Translations under genes and position numbers: made by a program
Notes under the pieces: generated by a model
Told to the model about the DNA's origin: nothing
Databases searched by the model: none
Seen by the model: only the letters and a program-made list of their open reading frames with translations
In this document: positions 45,422-54,408 of the stretch, one piece after another
Position numbering within the stretch: the first letter of the stretch is position 1
Layout: each line of letters begins with the position of its first letter
Assembly (NCBI GenBank): GCA_005223185.1
Contig: NJBN01000003.1
Span: 124,001 to 188,000 of the forward strand
Direction: 5' to 3'
DNA from: a candidate division LCP-89 bacterium B3_LCP
GTDB taxonomy: Bacteria > Electryoneota > B3-LCP
DNA length: 64,000 nucleotides

Positions 45422-46849
45422 TCAGCCAATATTTCTGATAGCATGACCTATTCTCCGCAGACAGGTTTCCTTCCCTAACAAAGTCATCACAGCAAATATC
45501 CCCGGGCTCGCTGTTCCACCTGTAAGCGCCAGTCTGACTGGTTGTATCACCTTCCCTCTTTTTACGTTAAATTCCTCCGCGACTATGTCAATGGCAGCTT
45601 CCAACGCCTCTTCGAACCATTCCTCTGTTCTCTCAAGTTCCTCAAGCAATCTTTTCATCTGCTCAGGCGTATCTTCTTTCCAGTGTTTTCTGACACCTTT
45701 TTCGTCCCGCGTAGCGGGATCACTGAGAAAAAACGCCATTTTCTCTGGTGCTTCGTTCAAATACTTCAATCGCTCCCCATACAAATCGGCAAGCTGCAGC
45801 CCAAGGGAACGCTCCGGCATTTCTAGATTGTTCTCTGTACAGTAAGATTGCGTAACAGGAGCGATTTTGTCCCAGAGCTCACTAGCTGAAAAGCTGGCAA
45901 TATACTGCCCATTCATCCACTCTAACTTGGTCTCATCAAATATCGCACCAGCAACGTTGATTCCCTTAAGATCGAAAACCTCGATAAGTTCATCGATGCT
46001 CATGATTTCCTTGTCATCCCCGGGTGACCAGCCTAACAGTGCCAGGAAATTCACCATAGTCTGAGCCAGTATTCCCTTGTCACGGTACTCAGTAACCGAG
46101 GTCGCTCCATGCCGCTTGGAAAGCCTCTTCTTGTCAGCTCCTAAAATCAACGGCACATGTGCGAACTGCGGCACCGGTAATCCCAGCGCTTTGTACAGAA
46201 GCACCTGTTTGGGTGTGTTGGTTATATGGTCATCGCCGCGAATGACGTGCGTGATCTTCATATCGCTGTCATCAGCAACGACGGCTACCTGATACACCGG
46301 CGTACCATTACGCCGCAACAGTATGAAATCGTCTATCTCCTCATTATTGATCTCAATCGAGCCGTGAACAATATCATCAAACTGAGTTACGCCTTCCGTC
46401 GTCCTAAAGCGAACGGCGAAGGGATCTCCAGCACTTAGTTTATCTTTTACCTGATCCTTTGTGAGTTCTCTGCAGGTACCAGGATAGCCCCATTTGCTAC
46501 CACTCTTCTGTAGCTCTTTCTGTTTTTGGGCTAACACTTCCGGATCGCAGAAACAACGATAAGCCGTTCCGCTCGATAGTAGTTCTTCGACCACCATCTG
46601 GTGTTTCTCTCGCTGCTGGAACTGGAACAGCGGCTCTTCATCCCAATCAATGCCCAGCCATCGTAAACCATCGAATATAGCTTTCTCCGCTTCTGGTGTT
46701 GACCTCACCCTGTCTGTATCTTCGATGCGTAACAGCATTTTACCGCCGTGATGTCTGGCAAATAACCAGTTGAAAAGAGCAGTACGCGCTCCTCCAACGT
46801 GTAGATAACCGGTTGGGCTGGGGGCAAATCGAACTCGTACTTTAGACAT
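45422..46849 (-). CDS. gltX: Glutamyl-tRNA synthetase
   Basis: 475 residues. The class-I HIGH-type signature is RFAPSPTGYLHVGGARTALF and the KMSKS-type loop is DKKRLSKRHGATSV near residue 240. The C-terminal anticodon-binding helical domain is complete. It charges tRNA-Glu in the cytoplasm. The start overlaps the preceding membrane protein gene by 8 bases. Confidence 0.97.
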   Translation of the reverse strand: MSKVRVRFAPSPTGYLHVGGARTALFNWLFARHHGGKMLLRIEDTDRVRSTPEAEKAIFDGLRWLGIDWDEEPLFQFQQREKHQMVVEELLSSGTAYRCFCDPEVLAQKQKELQKSGSKWGYPGTCRELTKDQVKDKLSAGDPFAVRFRTTEGVTQFDDIVHGSIEINNEEIDDFILLRRNGTPVYQVAVVADDSDMKITHVIRGDDHITNTPKQVLLYKALGLPVPQFAHVPLILGADKKRLSKRHGATSVTEYRDKGILAQTMVNFLALLGWSPGDDKEIMSIDELIEVFDLKGINVAGAIFDETKLEWMNGQYIASFSASELWDKIAPVTQSYCTENNLEMPERSLGLQLADLYGERLKYLNEAPEKMAFFLSDPATRDEKGVRKHWKEDTPEQMKRLLEELERTEEWFEEALEAAIDIVAEEFNVKRGKVIQPVRLALTGGTASPGIFAVMTLLGKETCLRRIGHAIRNIG

Positions 46850-47240
46850 GGTCGGATTCTCCGGTGTTAGATGGTGGATTCTGCGGTGGTGTCGGCATCA
46901 CCGTTTGCTGGTAACCTACCGGTACTGCATCCATTTCCAGTCTTAAACCGCCTATAAATCCGGCTAAGACATTGTAAATCCCCGCTACGATAACCGTTAT
47001 AATCGACCAGATCACCGCCATGAAGATCGCCATGAAGAATGCCAGTACTATAGCTCCAATGAAACTGACCTGACCGATTCCTTCGAACATTCCATTTCCA
47101 ATCAGCGGCCCGAATGAAGCGATCATTTTCATGATAATCAGTGAATAGAACAGACCCATCAGAAAGCCCGCTGCCAGATAGATCAGAAAGCAGATTTTGA
47201 ACACACTTAATAGGTCAAACCGTTTGATCTCATATGTCAT
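46842..47240 (-). CDS. Small integral membrane protein, DUF3566-like
   Basis: 132 residues with two long hydrophobic regions: FKICFLIYLAAGFLMGLFYS and, after a glycine-rich turn, FIGAIVLAFFMAIFMAVIW plus VIVAGIYNVLAGFIGGL. A short Pro-rich hydrophilic tail follows. The pattern of an N-terminal IKRFDLLSVFKIC and a loop between two hairpins resembles DUF3566, but this is a weak match by eye. Its end overlaps gltX by 8 bases. Confidence 0.7.
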   Translation of the reverse strand: MTYEIKRFDLLSVFKICFLIYLAAGFLMGLFYSLIIMKMIASFGPLIGNGMFEGIGQVSFIGAIVLAFFMAIFMAVIWSIITVIVAGIYNVLAGFIGGLRLEMDAVPVGYQQTVMPTPPQNPPSNTGESDHV

Positions 47241-47320
47241 GGTAACTCCCCTTTTCCAATGTTTACGATTTTCTTTACGTACTGAATTTAAACCACTTTG
47301 TAATCTAAGGAAATTTACTC

Positions 47321-49495
47321 ATGAATAGATATAATTTCAAGTCAATAATTGCCGGATTGCTACTTACACTGCTGTCATCCGGAAATATGGCGCCAACTTT
47401 CGCCAGCATTGACGTTACCTTTACGGATGTGGCGGCTGAAGCAGGCATTGAACTGAATATTCTCTCACAAGGCGCTGCTTTCTTCGATGAAAATGGAGAT
47501 GGCAAGGAAGACCTTTATCTGGCAGTAGGTGGTTTCATTTCCGGTGACAATGTGTATTACCGTTCCCGAGGAGATCTGACCTTTGAAATTGCCACTGCCG
47601 AAGTGAACCTGATAGATTCAGGACCTTCCACCATGGATCTGGTTGCCGACTTCAATAATGATGGACTTATGGACGTCTATGTAACCAGTCATGATTACTT
47701 AGGAATCCCCAACCACATGTATTACCGCCAGGCGGGAGGTAGTTACTTAGACGTAACAGCCTCCACTGGAACCGGTCACCAGTATGAATCGCACGACGCT
47801 ATGGCATTCGATTACGATGGTGACGGCTGGTTGGACCTCTTCGTTGCCAGCGCCAATCACATGGGTATCGAACCTAACGCTCTCTACCATAACAACGGCG
47901 ACGGTACCTTCACCGACATGGCTGTGGTGCTGGGATTGGATCTTTCTGAATTCTATGGTATGGGCGGTTCTGCCGGCGATTATGACAACGACGGTGATCC
48001 TGACATCTACATAGCTAACGAATTCACCGACAACGTCCTCTTTCGCAATGATGGTGGCACGTTCACAGATGTAACCGCCACAGCCGGTGTAGCAGCCGCA
48101 GGAGCCAGCAAGTCTGCCTATTTCGAGGACTACGATGCTGATGGCTGGTTGGATATCTACTTAGTGAGTCGTTTTGGAACAAATCAGCTCTTCCGTAACA
48201 ACGGCGATGGCACATTTTCGGATGTAACTGTCAGTGCAGGCGTAACTGACAGTCAACAGGGTCGCACTATGGGTTGGGCGGATTTCGACAATGACGGCTG
48301 GTTGGATATCTTCGTCTGTAATAGTGATCTCCCCGGCAGCAATGAGTTCCTCTGGCACAACCAGGGGGATGGAACCTTTATAGACGAAGCCATAGCGGTG
48401 GGGATCAATGATCCGTACTATTCGGATGGCTTATCCATCGGAGATCCCAACGGTGACGGATTCATGGATATCTACATTTCCAACCAGGCCGCCATGGATC
48501 GGTTGTATGTCAATTCCGGTAACAGCAATCACTGGATTTCCATAGCCCCCAGTGGCAGAACTTCCACAAACCAGGCTGGCGTGGGCGTCAGAGTAACTGT
48601 CGTAACCGATACGCACCGTCAGTTCAGAGAAGTGCAATCCGGGGGAGGTTACCAATCCCACATGAGTCTGCCGGTGGAATTTGGAATGGGAAGTTCAACC
48701 TCCGCCGATTCAATCATCATCCGCTGGACGGACGGTCATGAAGAGATATACACCAATGTAGCTGCCGATTTGTACTACATCGCAGTTGAAGACAGCACCC
48801 TATATCCTTTCTCTCTGCCAGAATTAGCTATATCAGCCACGCCGTCAGGATCGGTGATTATTCCCTCACAGGGTGGAACGATTGACTTCAATATCACTTT
48901 AGAAAACATGTCGGGAAACACGCTCTCATTCGATATATGGACGGAGATTCGCCTGCCTAATAACATCAGCTTCGGTCCCACTATAAACCGAGCTCTTAAT
49001 CTGCCGCCTACTATAATCTCTCGTGATTTGACTCAAGGAGTTCCTGCGGGAGCGCCTGCGGGAACTTACACCTATTACGCTTTCGTGGGTGATCAATCGC
49101 AGCAGTCAGTGTGGACTTACGGCAGTTTCGATTTCACTAAGAGTGGAATTGATGGCAGTACCAGCGGCTTCGTGTTCCCCGATTGCCAGGAGATAGAAAT
49201 CTTCGGTTCGGTAGATGAAACCAAAACGGTTATCTCACCCGAAATGAAGCCACCCTCACCCAATCCCTTCAACCCCACAACTGTGGTGGAATTCGCCATC
49301 CCCAAACCGGATCATGTGAAACTGGCACTCTTCAATTCTATGGGGCGGAAAGTTCTGGATATAGTTGACGGTTACAGGCAGGCTGGTCAACACCAGTTGA
49401 CCGTAAATGCGGGGCATCTGCCTTCCGGAGTTTACTTCCTGCGCTTTGAAGCTTCAGGTATTTCTCAGGTATCAAAAGCGTTGCTGGTGAAATAG
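47321..49495 (+). CDS. FG-GAP/VCBS repeat protein with ASPIC/UnbV domain and T9SS sorting domain
   Basis: 724 residues. The signal peptide (1-28) is followed by about seven FG-GAP/VCBS repeats with the D-x-D-x-D-G-x-x-D-I/L-F/Y calcium loop (DYDGDGWLDLFVA, DFDNDGWLDIFVC). An ASPIC/UnbV domain (about 405-490, NHWISIAPSGRTSTNQAGVG) and the shared pre-sorting beta domain (about 505-605) come next. The T9SS tail starts PSPNPFNPTT and ends ALLVK. The repeats probably form a calcium-bound beta-propeller. Likely a surface binding protein; ligand unknown. Confidence 0.92.
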   Translation: MNRYNFKSIIAGLLLTLLSSGNMAPTFASIDVTFTDVAAEAGIELNILSQGAAFFDENGDGKEDLYLAVGGFISGDNVYYRSRGDLTFEIATAEVNLIDSGPSTMDLVADFNNDGLMDVYVTSHDYLGIPNHMYYRQAGGSYLDVTASTGTGHQYESHDAMAFDYDGDGWLDLFVASANHMGIEPNALYHNNGDGTFTDMAVVLGLDLSEFYGMGGSAGDYDNDGDPDIYIANEFTDNVLFRNDGGTFTDVTATAGVAAAGASKSAYFEDYDADGWLDIYLVSRFGTNQLFRNNGDGTFSDVTVSAGVTDSQQGRTMGWADFDNDGWLDIFVCNSDLPGSNEFLWHNQGDGTFIDEAIAVGINDPYYSDGLSIGDPNGDGFMDIYISNQAAMDRLYVNSGNSNHWISIAPSGRTSTNQAGVGVRVTVVTDTHRQFREVQSGGGYQSHMSLPVEFGMGSSTSADSIIIRWTDGHEEIYTNVAADLYYIAVEDSTLYPFSLPELAISATPSGSVIIPSQGGTIDFNITLENMSGNTLSFDIWTEIRLPNNISFGPTINRALNLPPTIISRDLTQGVPAGAPAGTYTYYAFVGDQSQQSVWTYGSFDFTKSGIDGSTSGFVFPDCQEIEIFGSVDETKTVISPEMKPPSPNPFNPTTVVEFAIPKPDHVKLALFNSMGRKVLDIVDGYRQAGQHQLTVNAGHLPSGVYFLRFEASGISQVSKALLVK

Positions 49496-49498
49496 TAA

Positions 49499-49517
49499 AA
49501 TCCCGCCATAGCGGGAT
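49499..49517. terminator. Hairpin after the VCBS gene
   Basis: ATCCCGC/GCGGGAT with a 4-base loop just after the stop at 49495. The tail is A-rich on the plus strand (GAAAAAGG) and T-rich on the minus strand (TTTACTATTT). It may end the converging cysS transcript as well. Confidence 0.45.
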
Positions 49518-49523
49518 GAAAAA

Positions 49524-49597
49524 GGTAGCGCGGGGGCTTGCCCCCGCTGATGGGTGGCATGCTTCCGGATCGCCAAAGGCGAGACGAAGCATGTTCT
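49524..49597 (+). repeat. 74-bp two-hairpin dispersed repeat, copy 1
   Basis: Starts GGTAGCGCGGGGGCTTGCCC and ends GAAGCATGTTCT. A first hairpin (GCGGGGGC/GCCCCCGC) is followed by a second (CATGCTTC/GAAGCATG enclosing CGCC/GGCG). A second copy at 60427-60500 differs at 3 of 74 positions. Confidence 0.85.
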
Positions 49598-49694
49598 AAT
49601 AAGCAGCAGACAAGCTACTTGAAATTTGCGGCGGGTCCTGATTCCCTTTAGGGAAGTGTGACCTGACGCTTCTTAACCCTTGCGATATTTATGT

Positions 49695-49718
49695 TCAGCC
49701 CGCTTTAGCGGGCTTTCC
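49695..49718. terminator. Hairpin between the VCBS gene and cysS
   Basis: AGCCCGC/GCGGGCT with a 4-base loop, then TTCC on the plus strand. It lies 45 bases after the cysS stop. A weak terminator or repeat remnant. Confidence 0.4.
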
Positions 49719-49760
49719 AATATCCGTAGCTCAGTGCTTCAGCGCTGGGCATGTCCCCCC

Positions 49761-51200
49761 CTACTTCTTCCTCCACCTCACTCCCCCAGGCGTATCCTGT
49801 ATGATAATCCCTTCGGAAGCTAACAGGTCGCGGATTTCATCAGAACGGGCGAAATCTTTGGCTTGGCGGGCTTGTTTCCGCTCTTCTATCAGCGCTTCGA
49901 TCCGTTCAACATCTATCTCTCCCCTTTCTTCAGGCCGAATCACGCCCAGCACCCTGTCCCAATCCATGAGAAGATCATCGAGCGCTACCGCATCAACGGC
50001 AGTGACTTGCGCTTCATCCAGCAAACGGTTCACATCCTTTATCATTCCGAAGAGCGCCCCTAACGCTCCTGATATGTCCAGGTCATTACCTAACGCTCCT
50101 TTGAATGAGGAACGAGCCTTATCAATAATATCCAGTATATCATCACCTGCTTCTCCGCTGTCTTCCCCCTGTTTCTGCAGTTCCGCTAATTTAGTTCGAA
50201 ATTCATCTATGCGATCCAGTGCCCCGGAAGCCGCATCGAAGCTGTCAGTAATGTTATTATCAGGGTCATACACTAAGTTCAGAGGTTGCCGGTAATGCGC
50301 AGATAGCAGGAAATACCTCACTGCCCGCGGTGAAATACCGGTTGAAGTGACCTCTTTCAGTTTGAAGAAATTGTTCAACGATTTCGACATCTTCTCACTA
50401 TTAACCATCAAGTGTGCATTGTGCATCCACACGTTGACGAAATCACCACCGTAACCACAAAGGGACTGCGCTATCTCATTTTCGTGATGCGGAAAGATGT
50501 TGTCAACACCACCGCTATGTATGTCGAAATGTTCTCCCAAATACTTTGTGGACATGGCGGAACACTCAATGTGCCAGCCGGGTCTCCCTTTTCCAATTGA
50601 AGTATCCCAGAAGACGTCGCCGTCATCAGGTGTCCAGCTCTTCCATAAGGCAAAATCCCGCACGTCCTCCTTCTCATATTCATCCGAATCCACACGCACC
50701 CCGGATCTCAAGTCATCCAATTTCACATTAGCCAAACGACCATATGCAGGAAAACTGCTGATCCTGAAGTAGATAGACCCGTCAGTTTCATAGGTATGTC
50801 CATTGGCGATGAGCTTCTCTATCAATTCCACCATCTCAGGAATATGTTTGGTGGCTTCCGGATAGAATTCAGCCCTCTCGATCCGCAGTGCATCTAAATC
50901 CTCAAAGAAGGATTCTGTATATTCCCTGGTGTATTCCTGTAAAGTTACCCCCCTTTCCCGGCTCTTTCTGATAGTTTTATCATCCACGTCAGTCAGGTTC
51001 ATCACCTGGATAACACTGTAACCGAAGAACTTCAGCGTCCGTCTTAAGATATCTTCGAAAATATAGGCGCGGTAATTACCTAAGTGAGCAAAATCATGCA
51101 CGGTCGGTCCGCACGTGTACATCCGCACTTCGTCGGCAATTATGGGCTTGAATGGCTCCTTTCGCCGCGTAAATGTATTGTAGAATCGTAACTCTTCCAT
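49761..51200 (-). CDS. cysS: Cysteinyl-tRNA synthetase
   Basis: 479 residues. The zinc Cys is C30 in MYTCGPTVHDF, the HIGH-type motif is AHLGNYRAYIFED, other zinc ligands are in WHIECSAMS and FPHHENEIAQS, and the KMSKS motif is SEKMSKSLNNF near residue 270. It charges tRNA-Cys. It is downstream of the CDP-alcohol transferase gene by about 107 bases. Confidence 0.97.
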   Translation of the reverse strand: MEELRFYNTFTRRKEPFKPIIADEVRMYTCGPTVHDFAHLGNYRAYIFEDILRRTLKFFGYSVIQVMNLTDVDDKTIRKSRERGVTLQEYTREYTESFFEDLDALRIERAEFYPEATKHIPEMVELIEKLIANGHTYETDGSIYFRISSFPAYGRLANVKLDDLRSGVRVDSDEYEKEDVRDFALWKSWTPDDGDVFWDTSIGKGRPGWHIECSAMSTKYLGEHFDIHSGGVDNIFPHHENEIAQSLCGYGGDFVNVWMHNAHLMVNSEKMSKSLNNFFKLKEVTSTGISPRAVRYFLLSAHYRQPLNLVYDPDNNITDSFDAASGALDRIDEFRTKLAELQKQGEDSGEAGDDILDIIDKARSSFKGALGNDLDISGALGALFGMIKDVNRLLDEAQVTAVDAVALDDLLMDWDRVLGVIRPEERGEIDVERIEALIEERKQARQAKDFARSDEIRDLLASEGIIIQDTPGGVRWRKK

Positions 51201-51307
51201 TCTCAGTTGTTTATAAGTGAAAAATGTAAATTGACTCGACTATCAATGGAGGTATTCAGACAGACGGGGCTACTGTTTTTTTCTGAGCATAAATGGATTC
51301 AAATGGA

Positions 51308-51961
51308 TCAAGCTTTACCCTCACTTCGGTTTGACCCGGTGCTTTGTCCCGCGCTGTCAGGCTTCATCACTCTGGACCCGATTGAACCTTCACTGGTAAA
51401 GAAAGCTCTGTAGAACCGCACTCCGTATGAAGTAGTGGAAACTATGATGAAGGAAAAGGAGAGCCACAGCAGGAAATTGTAATTCAGCCATGACAGCCAG
51501 ATAATGGCGGGCTGTAACTGGAGCATATAACTGAAGAGCATCAAAGCTAACACAAATGATGTGCTTTTCCCCCATATATTAGATTTAACCACCACCCTTT
51601 TACGCCGGTATATCAAATAACCGCCGCTTACAACTATAAACTCCCGCACGACTAAAACCCATAGCAGCCAACTGGGAACAGGATTCTCCCTTATGGGCGA
51701 CGCTAGCATCAAACATACCGCAAAGATGCATATCTTATCAGCTACCGGATCTAATAATCTTCCCCAATCGCTTTCCTGTTGCAGTTTACGAGCTAAGTAA
51801 CCATCGAAATAATCAGATAGAACCGCCAATAACATGAAGTTGAGCGCCCACAGATTACCAGAAGCCGTATTCTGGCTCAGCCCCAGATAAATCGGTCCCA
51901 GGAGGAGTACCCTGAAGATACTCATCGCATTGGATAGAGTGAAAGCTTTTCCCTCAGGCAT
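51308..51961 (-). CDS. CDP-alcohol phosphatidyltransferase
   Basis: ATG 51961 is chosen because GGAGG lies seven bases upstream and MPEGKAFTLSNAMSIFRVLL is a typical start. The 217-residue product carries the family motif D-x2-D-G-x2-A-R-x8-G-x3-D-x3-D as SDYFDGYLARKLQQESDWGR then LLDPVADK, followed by five to six membrane helices. Members make phosphatidylglycerol phosphate (PgsA) or related lipids, and archaeal ether-lipid versions use CDP-archaeol. It is 17 bases downstream of a geranylgeranyl-reductase family gene. That makes an isoprenoid-lipid substrate possible, but an ordinary PgsA cannot be excluded. Confidence 0.88.
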   Translation of the reverse strand: MPEGKAFTLSNAMSIFRVLLLGPIYLGLSQNTASGNLWALNFMLLAVLSDYFDGYLARKLQQESDWGRLLDPVADKICIFAVCLMLASPIRENPVPSWLLWVLVVREFIVVSGGYLIYRRKRVVVKSNIWGKSTSFVLALMLFSYMLQLQPAIIWLSWLNYNFLLWLSFSFIIVSTTSYGVRFYRAFFTSEGSIGSRVMKPDSAGQSTGSNRSEGKA

Positions 51962-51978
51962 TTTGGCACCTCCTGCTT

Positions 51979-53151
51979 TCAGAGAAAACATCTCGCTATG
52001 TCTATCAGTATTTTGGGATGCCGCGCTAAAGTTGTGCGAAAAACCTGCTTTAAAGTTATCTGTTCCGACGGTATCTCAGCTAATATGTGCGCGGCATTAT
52101 TAAGCGTCACGTCACTTAACTTATTAACAACTTCTTTGATTCGGTATAACCGCCTGTGCTCTCCCCCCCATTGATCCTCCCACTTTTTCGTATAGACGGC
52201 AAGATTCTTCTCGAGATACGATCCGTTCTTGAGACTTTCGCAAGCTATTTCACCAGCCAATTTCCCGGCAGCGATGGCGTTGGTAATACCGCCTCCGGTT
52301 AAAGGGCTAGCCTGCCCTGCCGCATCGCCGGCTAATAAAATACCGTCTCCGTGCACCTTTTTAAAAGGCTTGGTGTTGGGGACTCCCCCCGCTACGCATG
52401 CTAAAACAGATGCTCCAGGAAAGCGCTTTTCTACAAAACGCTCTAAATAATCCTGGGCCTTTAATTCTTCACTGCGATTAGCAGAAATACCTAAACCAAC
52501 ATTAGCGGTATCCTCATCCTTGGGAAACACCCAGGCGTATCCACCCGGCGCGACGTTCGTACCAAAATAACAGCTCACATAATCAGTATTTACAGAAATC
52601 CCACCCAGCGTCATCTGGTAACAGCTTTCCAGATCCTTGGGAACGTGATGAGTTCTAATGCCAGCCCACCGGCCCACTCTCGATTCCACACCATCGGCTG
52701 CGATAATGATCTTAGCTTTAATCTCTTTATTCCCATCAGGTAAACTAACCTTAACCCCCCCAATTTTACCCGATTGAAAAACCAGACCGTTCACGTATGC
52801 ACGAGTTATAATTCGAGCCCCAGCTTGTGCCGCCATTCTCCCCAAATCATGATCAAAAATCCGCCTGTTTAGAATGCAGCCGACATCATCAGTTTTAAAA
52901 ACGAATTCAGTTCCATCTGGAGCAATAAATCGCACCGAGTTCAGCTTTACGGTAACAGCCTGTGGATTCGGTTGGACGTACTTTAAGAGAGTCTTCCACC
53001 CAACTGCCTCAGCACAGCGAACCGGTATCCCCAGTTCACGATCCTTTTCTAACAAAAGAACAGAAGCACCACCCAAAGCAGCCCACCTTGCCGCTGTAGT
53101 TCCTGCGGGACCACCCCCCACGACAATGATATCGTAGCTATCGTTTATCAT
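51979..53151 (-). CDS. Geranylgeranyl reductase family FAD-dependent oxidoreductase
   Basis: The start at 53151 overlaps the ferredoxin stop (ATGA); the longer frame to 53214 lies inside the ferredoxin gene. 390 residues. The FAD-binding motif is IIVVGGGPAGTTAAR, then PVRCAEAVGW with the family Cys, PGGYAWVFPKDEDTANVGLG with the GGR signature Y-x-W-x-F-P, and LLAGDAAGQASPLTGGGI. The family reduces isoprenoid double bonds in archaeal lipids, chlorophyll phytol or menaquinone tails. Some archaeal members are fed electrons by a ferredoxin encoded next door, as is the case here. Confidence 0.92.
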   Translation of the reverse strand: MINDSYDIIVVGGGPAGTTAARWAALGGASVLLLEKDRELGIPVRCAEAVGWKTLLKYVQPNPQAVTVKLNSVRFIAPDGTEFVFKTDDVGCILNRRIFDHDLGRMAAQAGARIITRAYVNGLVFQSGKIGGVKVSLPDGNKEIKAKIIIAADGVESRVGRWAGIRTHHVPKDLESCYQMTLGGISVNTDYVSCYFGTNVAPGGYAWVFPKDEDTANVGLGISANRSEELKAQDYLERFVEKRFPGASVLACVAGGVPNTKPFKKVHGDGILLAGDAAGQASPLTGGGITNAIAAGKLAGEIACESLKNGSYLEKNLAVYTKKWEDQWGGEHRRLYRIKEVVNKLSDVTLNNAAHILAEIPSEQITLKQVFRTTLARHPKILIDIARCFL

Positions 53152-53378
53152 GCGGTTTCCCCCACTAATGCGCTGACCGGGCAGGCATAAGGACAATTGC
53201 CGCACAATGTACACTTAATCATATCGATAGATATTTTCTTCTCTTCAAGTTCAATACAATCAACGGGACAAACCGCTACACAGCAACCGCAATAATCGCA
53301 ATTTTCTTCCTTTATAATAAGTGAGGTAAGTTCGGTGCGTTTTCCTTTTCTTTTCGCTCTATAGTTCATCACACTCAA
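53148..53378 (-). CDS. Two-cluster [4Fe-4S] ferredoxin
   Basis: 76 residues. Two complete C-x2-C-x2-C-x3-C-P sets are seen: CDYCGCCVAVCPVDC and CTLCGNCPYACPV. A basic N-terminal extension (YRAKRKGKRTEL) precedes them. It starts by overlapping the UbiA gene stop by 4 bases and ends overlapping the GGR gene by 4 bases. The strict coupling suggests it is the dedicated electron donor for the reductase. Confidence 0.95.
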   Translation of the reverse strand: MSVMNYRAKRKGKRTELTSLIIKEENCDYCGCCVAVCPVDCIELEEKKISIDMIKCTLCGNCPYACPVSALVGETA

Positions 53379-54334
53379 ATTGTCTCAATCTCCTCCATCT
53401 GCCTTTTTTGGACAATAACGCTCTCTTCTGGCGTCACCTTAGAATCAAAGCCAGGGTAATTTAAGCCTAATCTTTCGCGGTGATACCAACGTGCAAAAGG
53501 ATAATAAAGGGCGATAATCACCAGAAAGGGAATCCAGGTCAATCCTACCCCTATAGCTATACAGAATATGGATATTTTAACCGCAAATTGCGCTGTTTCA
53601 CTGCTCTTTAATAGATAGTACCTGATGAAGAACGGCAGAGATATCAGGGAAGCTGCCAGCAGAATGTAATCACGCAGGAAATAGGTTAATATAGCGCATA
53701 ATCCAACCAGACCGCAAGCCCATGCTCCCGTTTTCGTTAGACCATAAACCGCCGGGAAAGTGCGCACACCCGCCTGACGATCACCTTTTATATCTGGCAC
53801 ATGAGTGAGCAGAGTTACAGCCGCCCCCGCCAAAGCATAAGGCAAACCATAAACTAAACCTGGTAGCAGAGCACCCTCTCCTGCGCGCATTCCAATAAGA
53901 AAGAAGAGCCAAACACCTATACCGCAGGCAATAATACCCGATATGGGTCTCGCTTTCAAGCGAAATGGTGGAAAATTATAAAAATATCCGCCGATTAGAA
54001 AATATGCAGTTAACAGAAGAGAAAGTTCTAATCCAGCCCAGATTCCACCGACAACCGCTGCCGCGATCAGTAGAACGAGTTCGGCATATATGGTTCTGGT
54101 CGATAAGTATTTTCCCCAGAGTGCCCAGAGCTTGCTGTTTAATCTGTCCTCCTGCCTATCACTCAACTGGTTGAGTAAAAAAGAAGCCCCCATCCCAGCA
54201 GCGAGCCACAGCATTAATAAAGCAGGATTACTCCCATTGCCTCGACTATAACCAGCCAGGAAGAACGTCCAGGCAGGGAAAAACAGCGTAGGGCGCAGGA
54301 TGAAGAATGTATCGAACCAGCCGGGCTTGACCAT
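53375..54334 (-). CDS. UbiA-family prenyltransferase
   Basis: 319 residues with about eight membrane helices. The first Asp-rich motif is NQLSDRQEDR (N-x-x-x-D-x-x-x-D) near 55-65, and the second is VPDIKGDRQAGVRTFPAVYG near 190. UbiA enzymes transfer prenyl groups to quinone rings, chlorophyllide, haem or, in archaea, to geranylgeranylglyceryl phosphate (DGGGP synthase). The following genes (ferredoxin, GGR, CDP-alcohol transferase) fit the lipid branch best. A quinone function remains possible. Confidence 0.9.
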   Translation of the reverse strand: MVKPGWFDTFFILRPTLFFPAWTFFLAGYSRGNGSNPALLMLWLAAGMGASFLLNQLSDRQEDRLNSKLWALWGKYLSTRTIYAELVLLIAAAVVGGIWAGLELSLLLTAYFLIGGYFYNFPPFRLKARPISGIIACGIGVWLFFLIGMRAGEGALLPGLVYGLPYALAGAAVTLLTHVPDIKGDRQAGVRTFPAVYGLTKTGAWACGLVGLCAILTYFLRDYILLAASLISLPFFIRYYLLKSSETAQFAVKISIFCIAIGVGLTWIPFLVIIALYYPFARWYHRERLGLNYPGFDSKVTPEESVIVQKRQMEEIETI

Positions 54335-54408
54335 GTTAATGATAAATTAGTAGTTACTTACAGCTAAATGTACGGAAAATCAACTCTTTCCTGAAACGAA
54401 AACAATAT

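Noticed and set aside
49801-50295. 164-codon plus-strand open frame, Ser/Arg-rich
   Set aside because: Antisense shadow of cysS; the Ser/Arg bias is an artefact of the opposite frame.
53152-53214. 21-residue extension of the GGR protein
   Set aside because: It is encoded inside the ferredoxin gene; the ATGA overlap start is standard and the FAD motif begins right after it.
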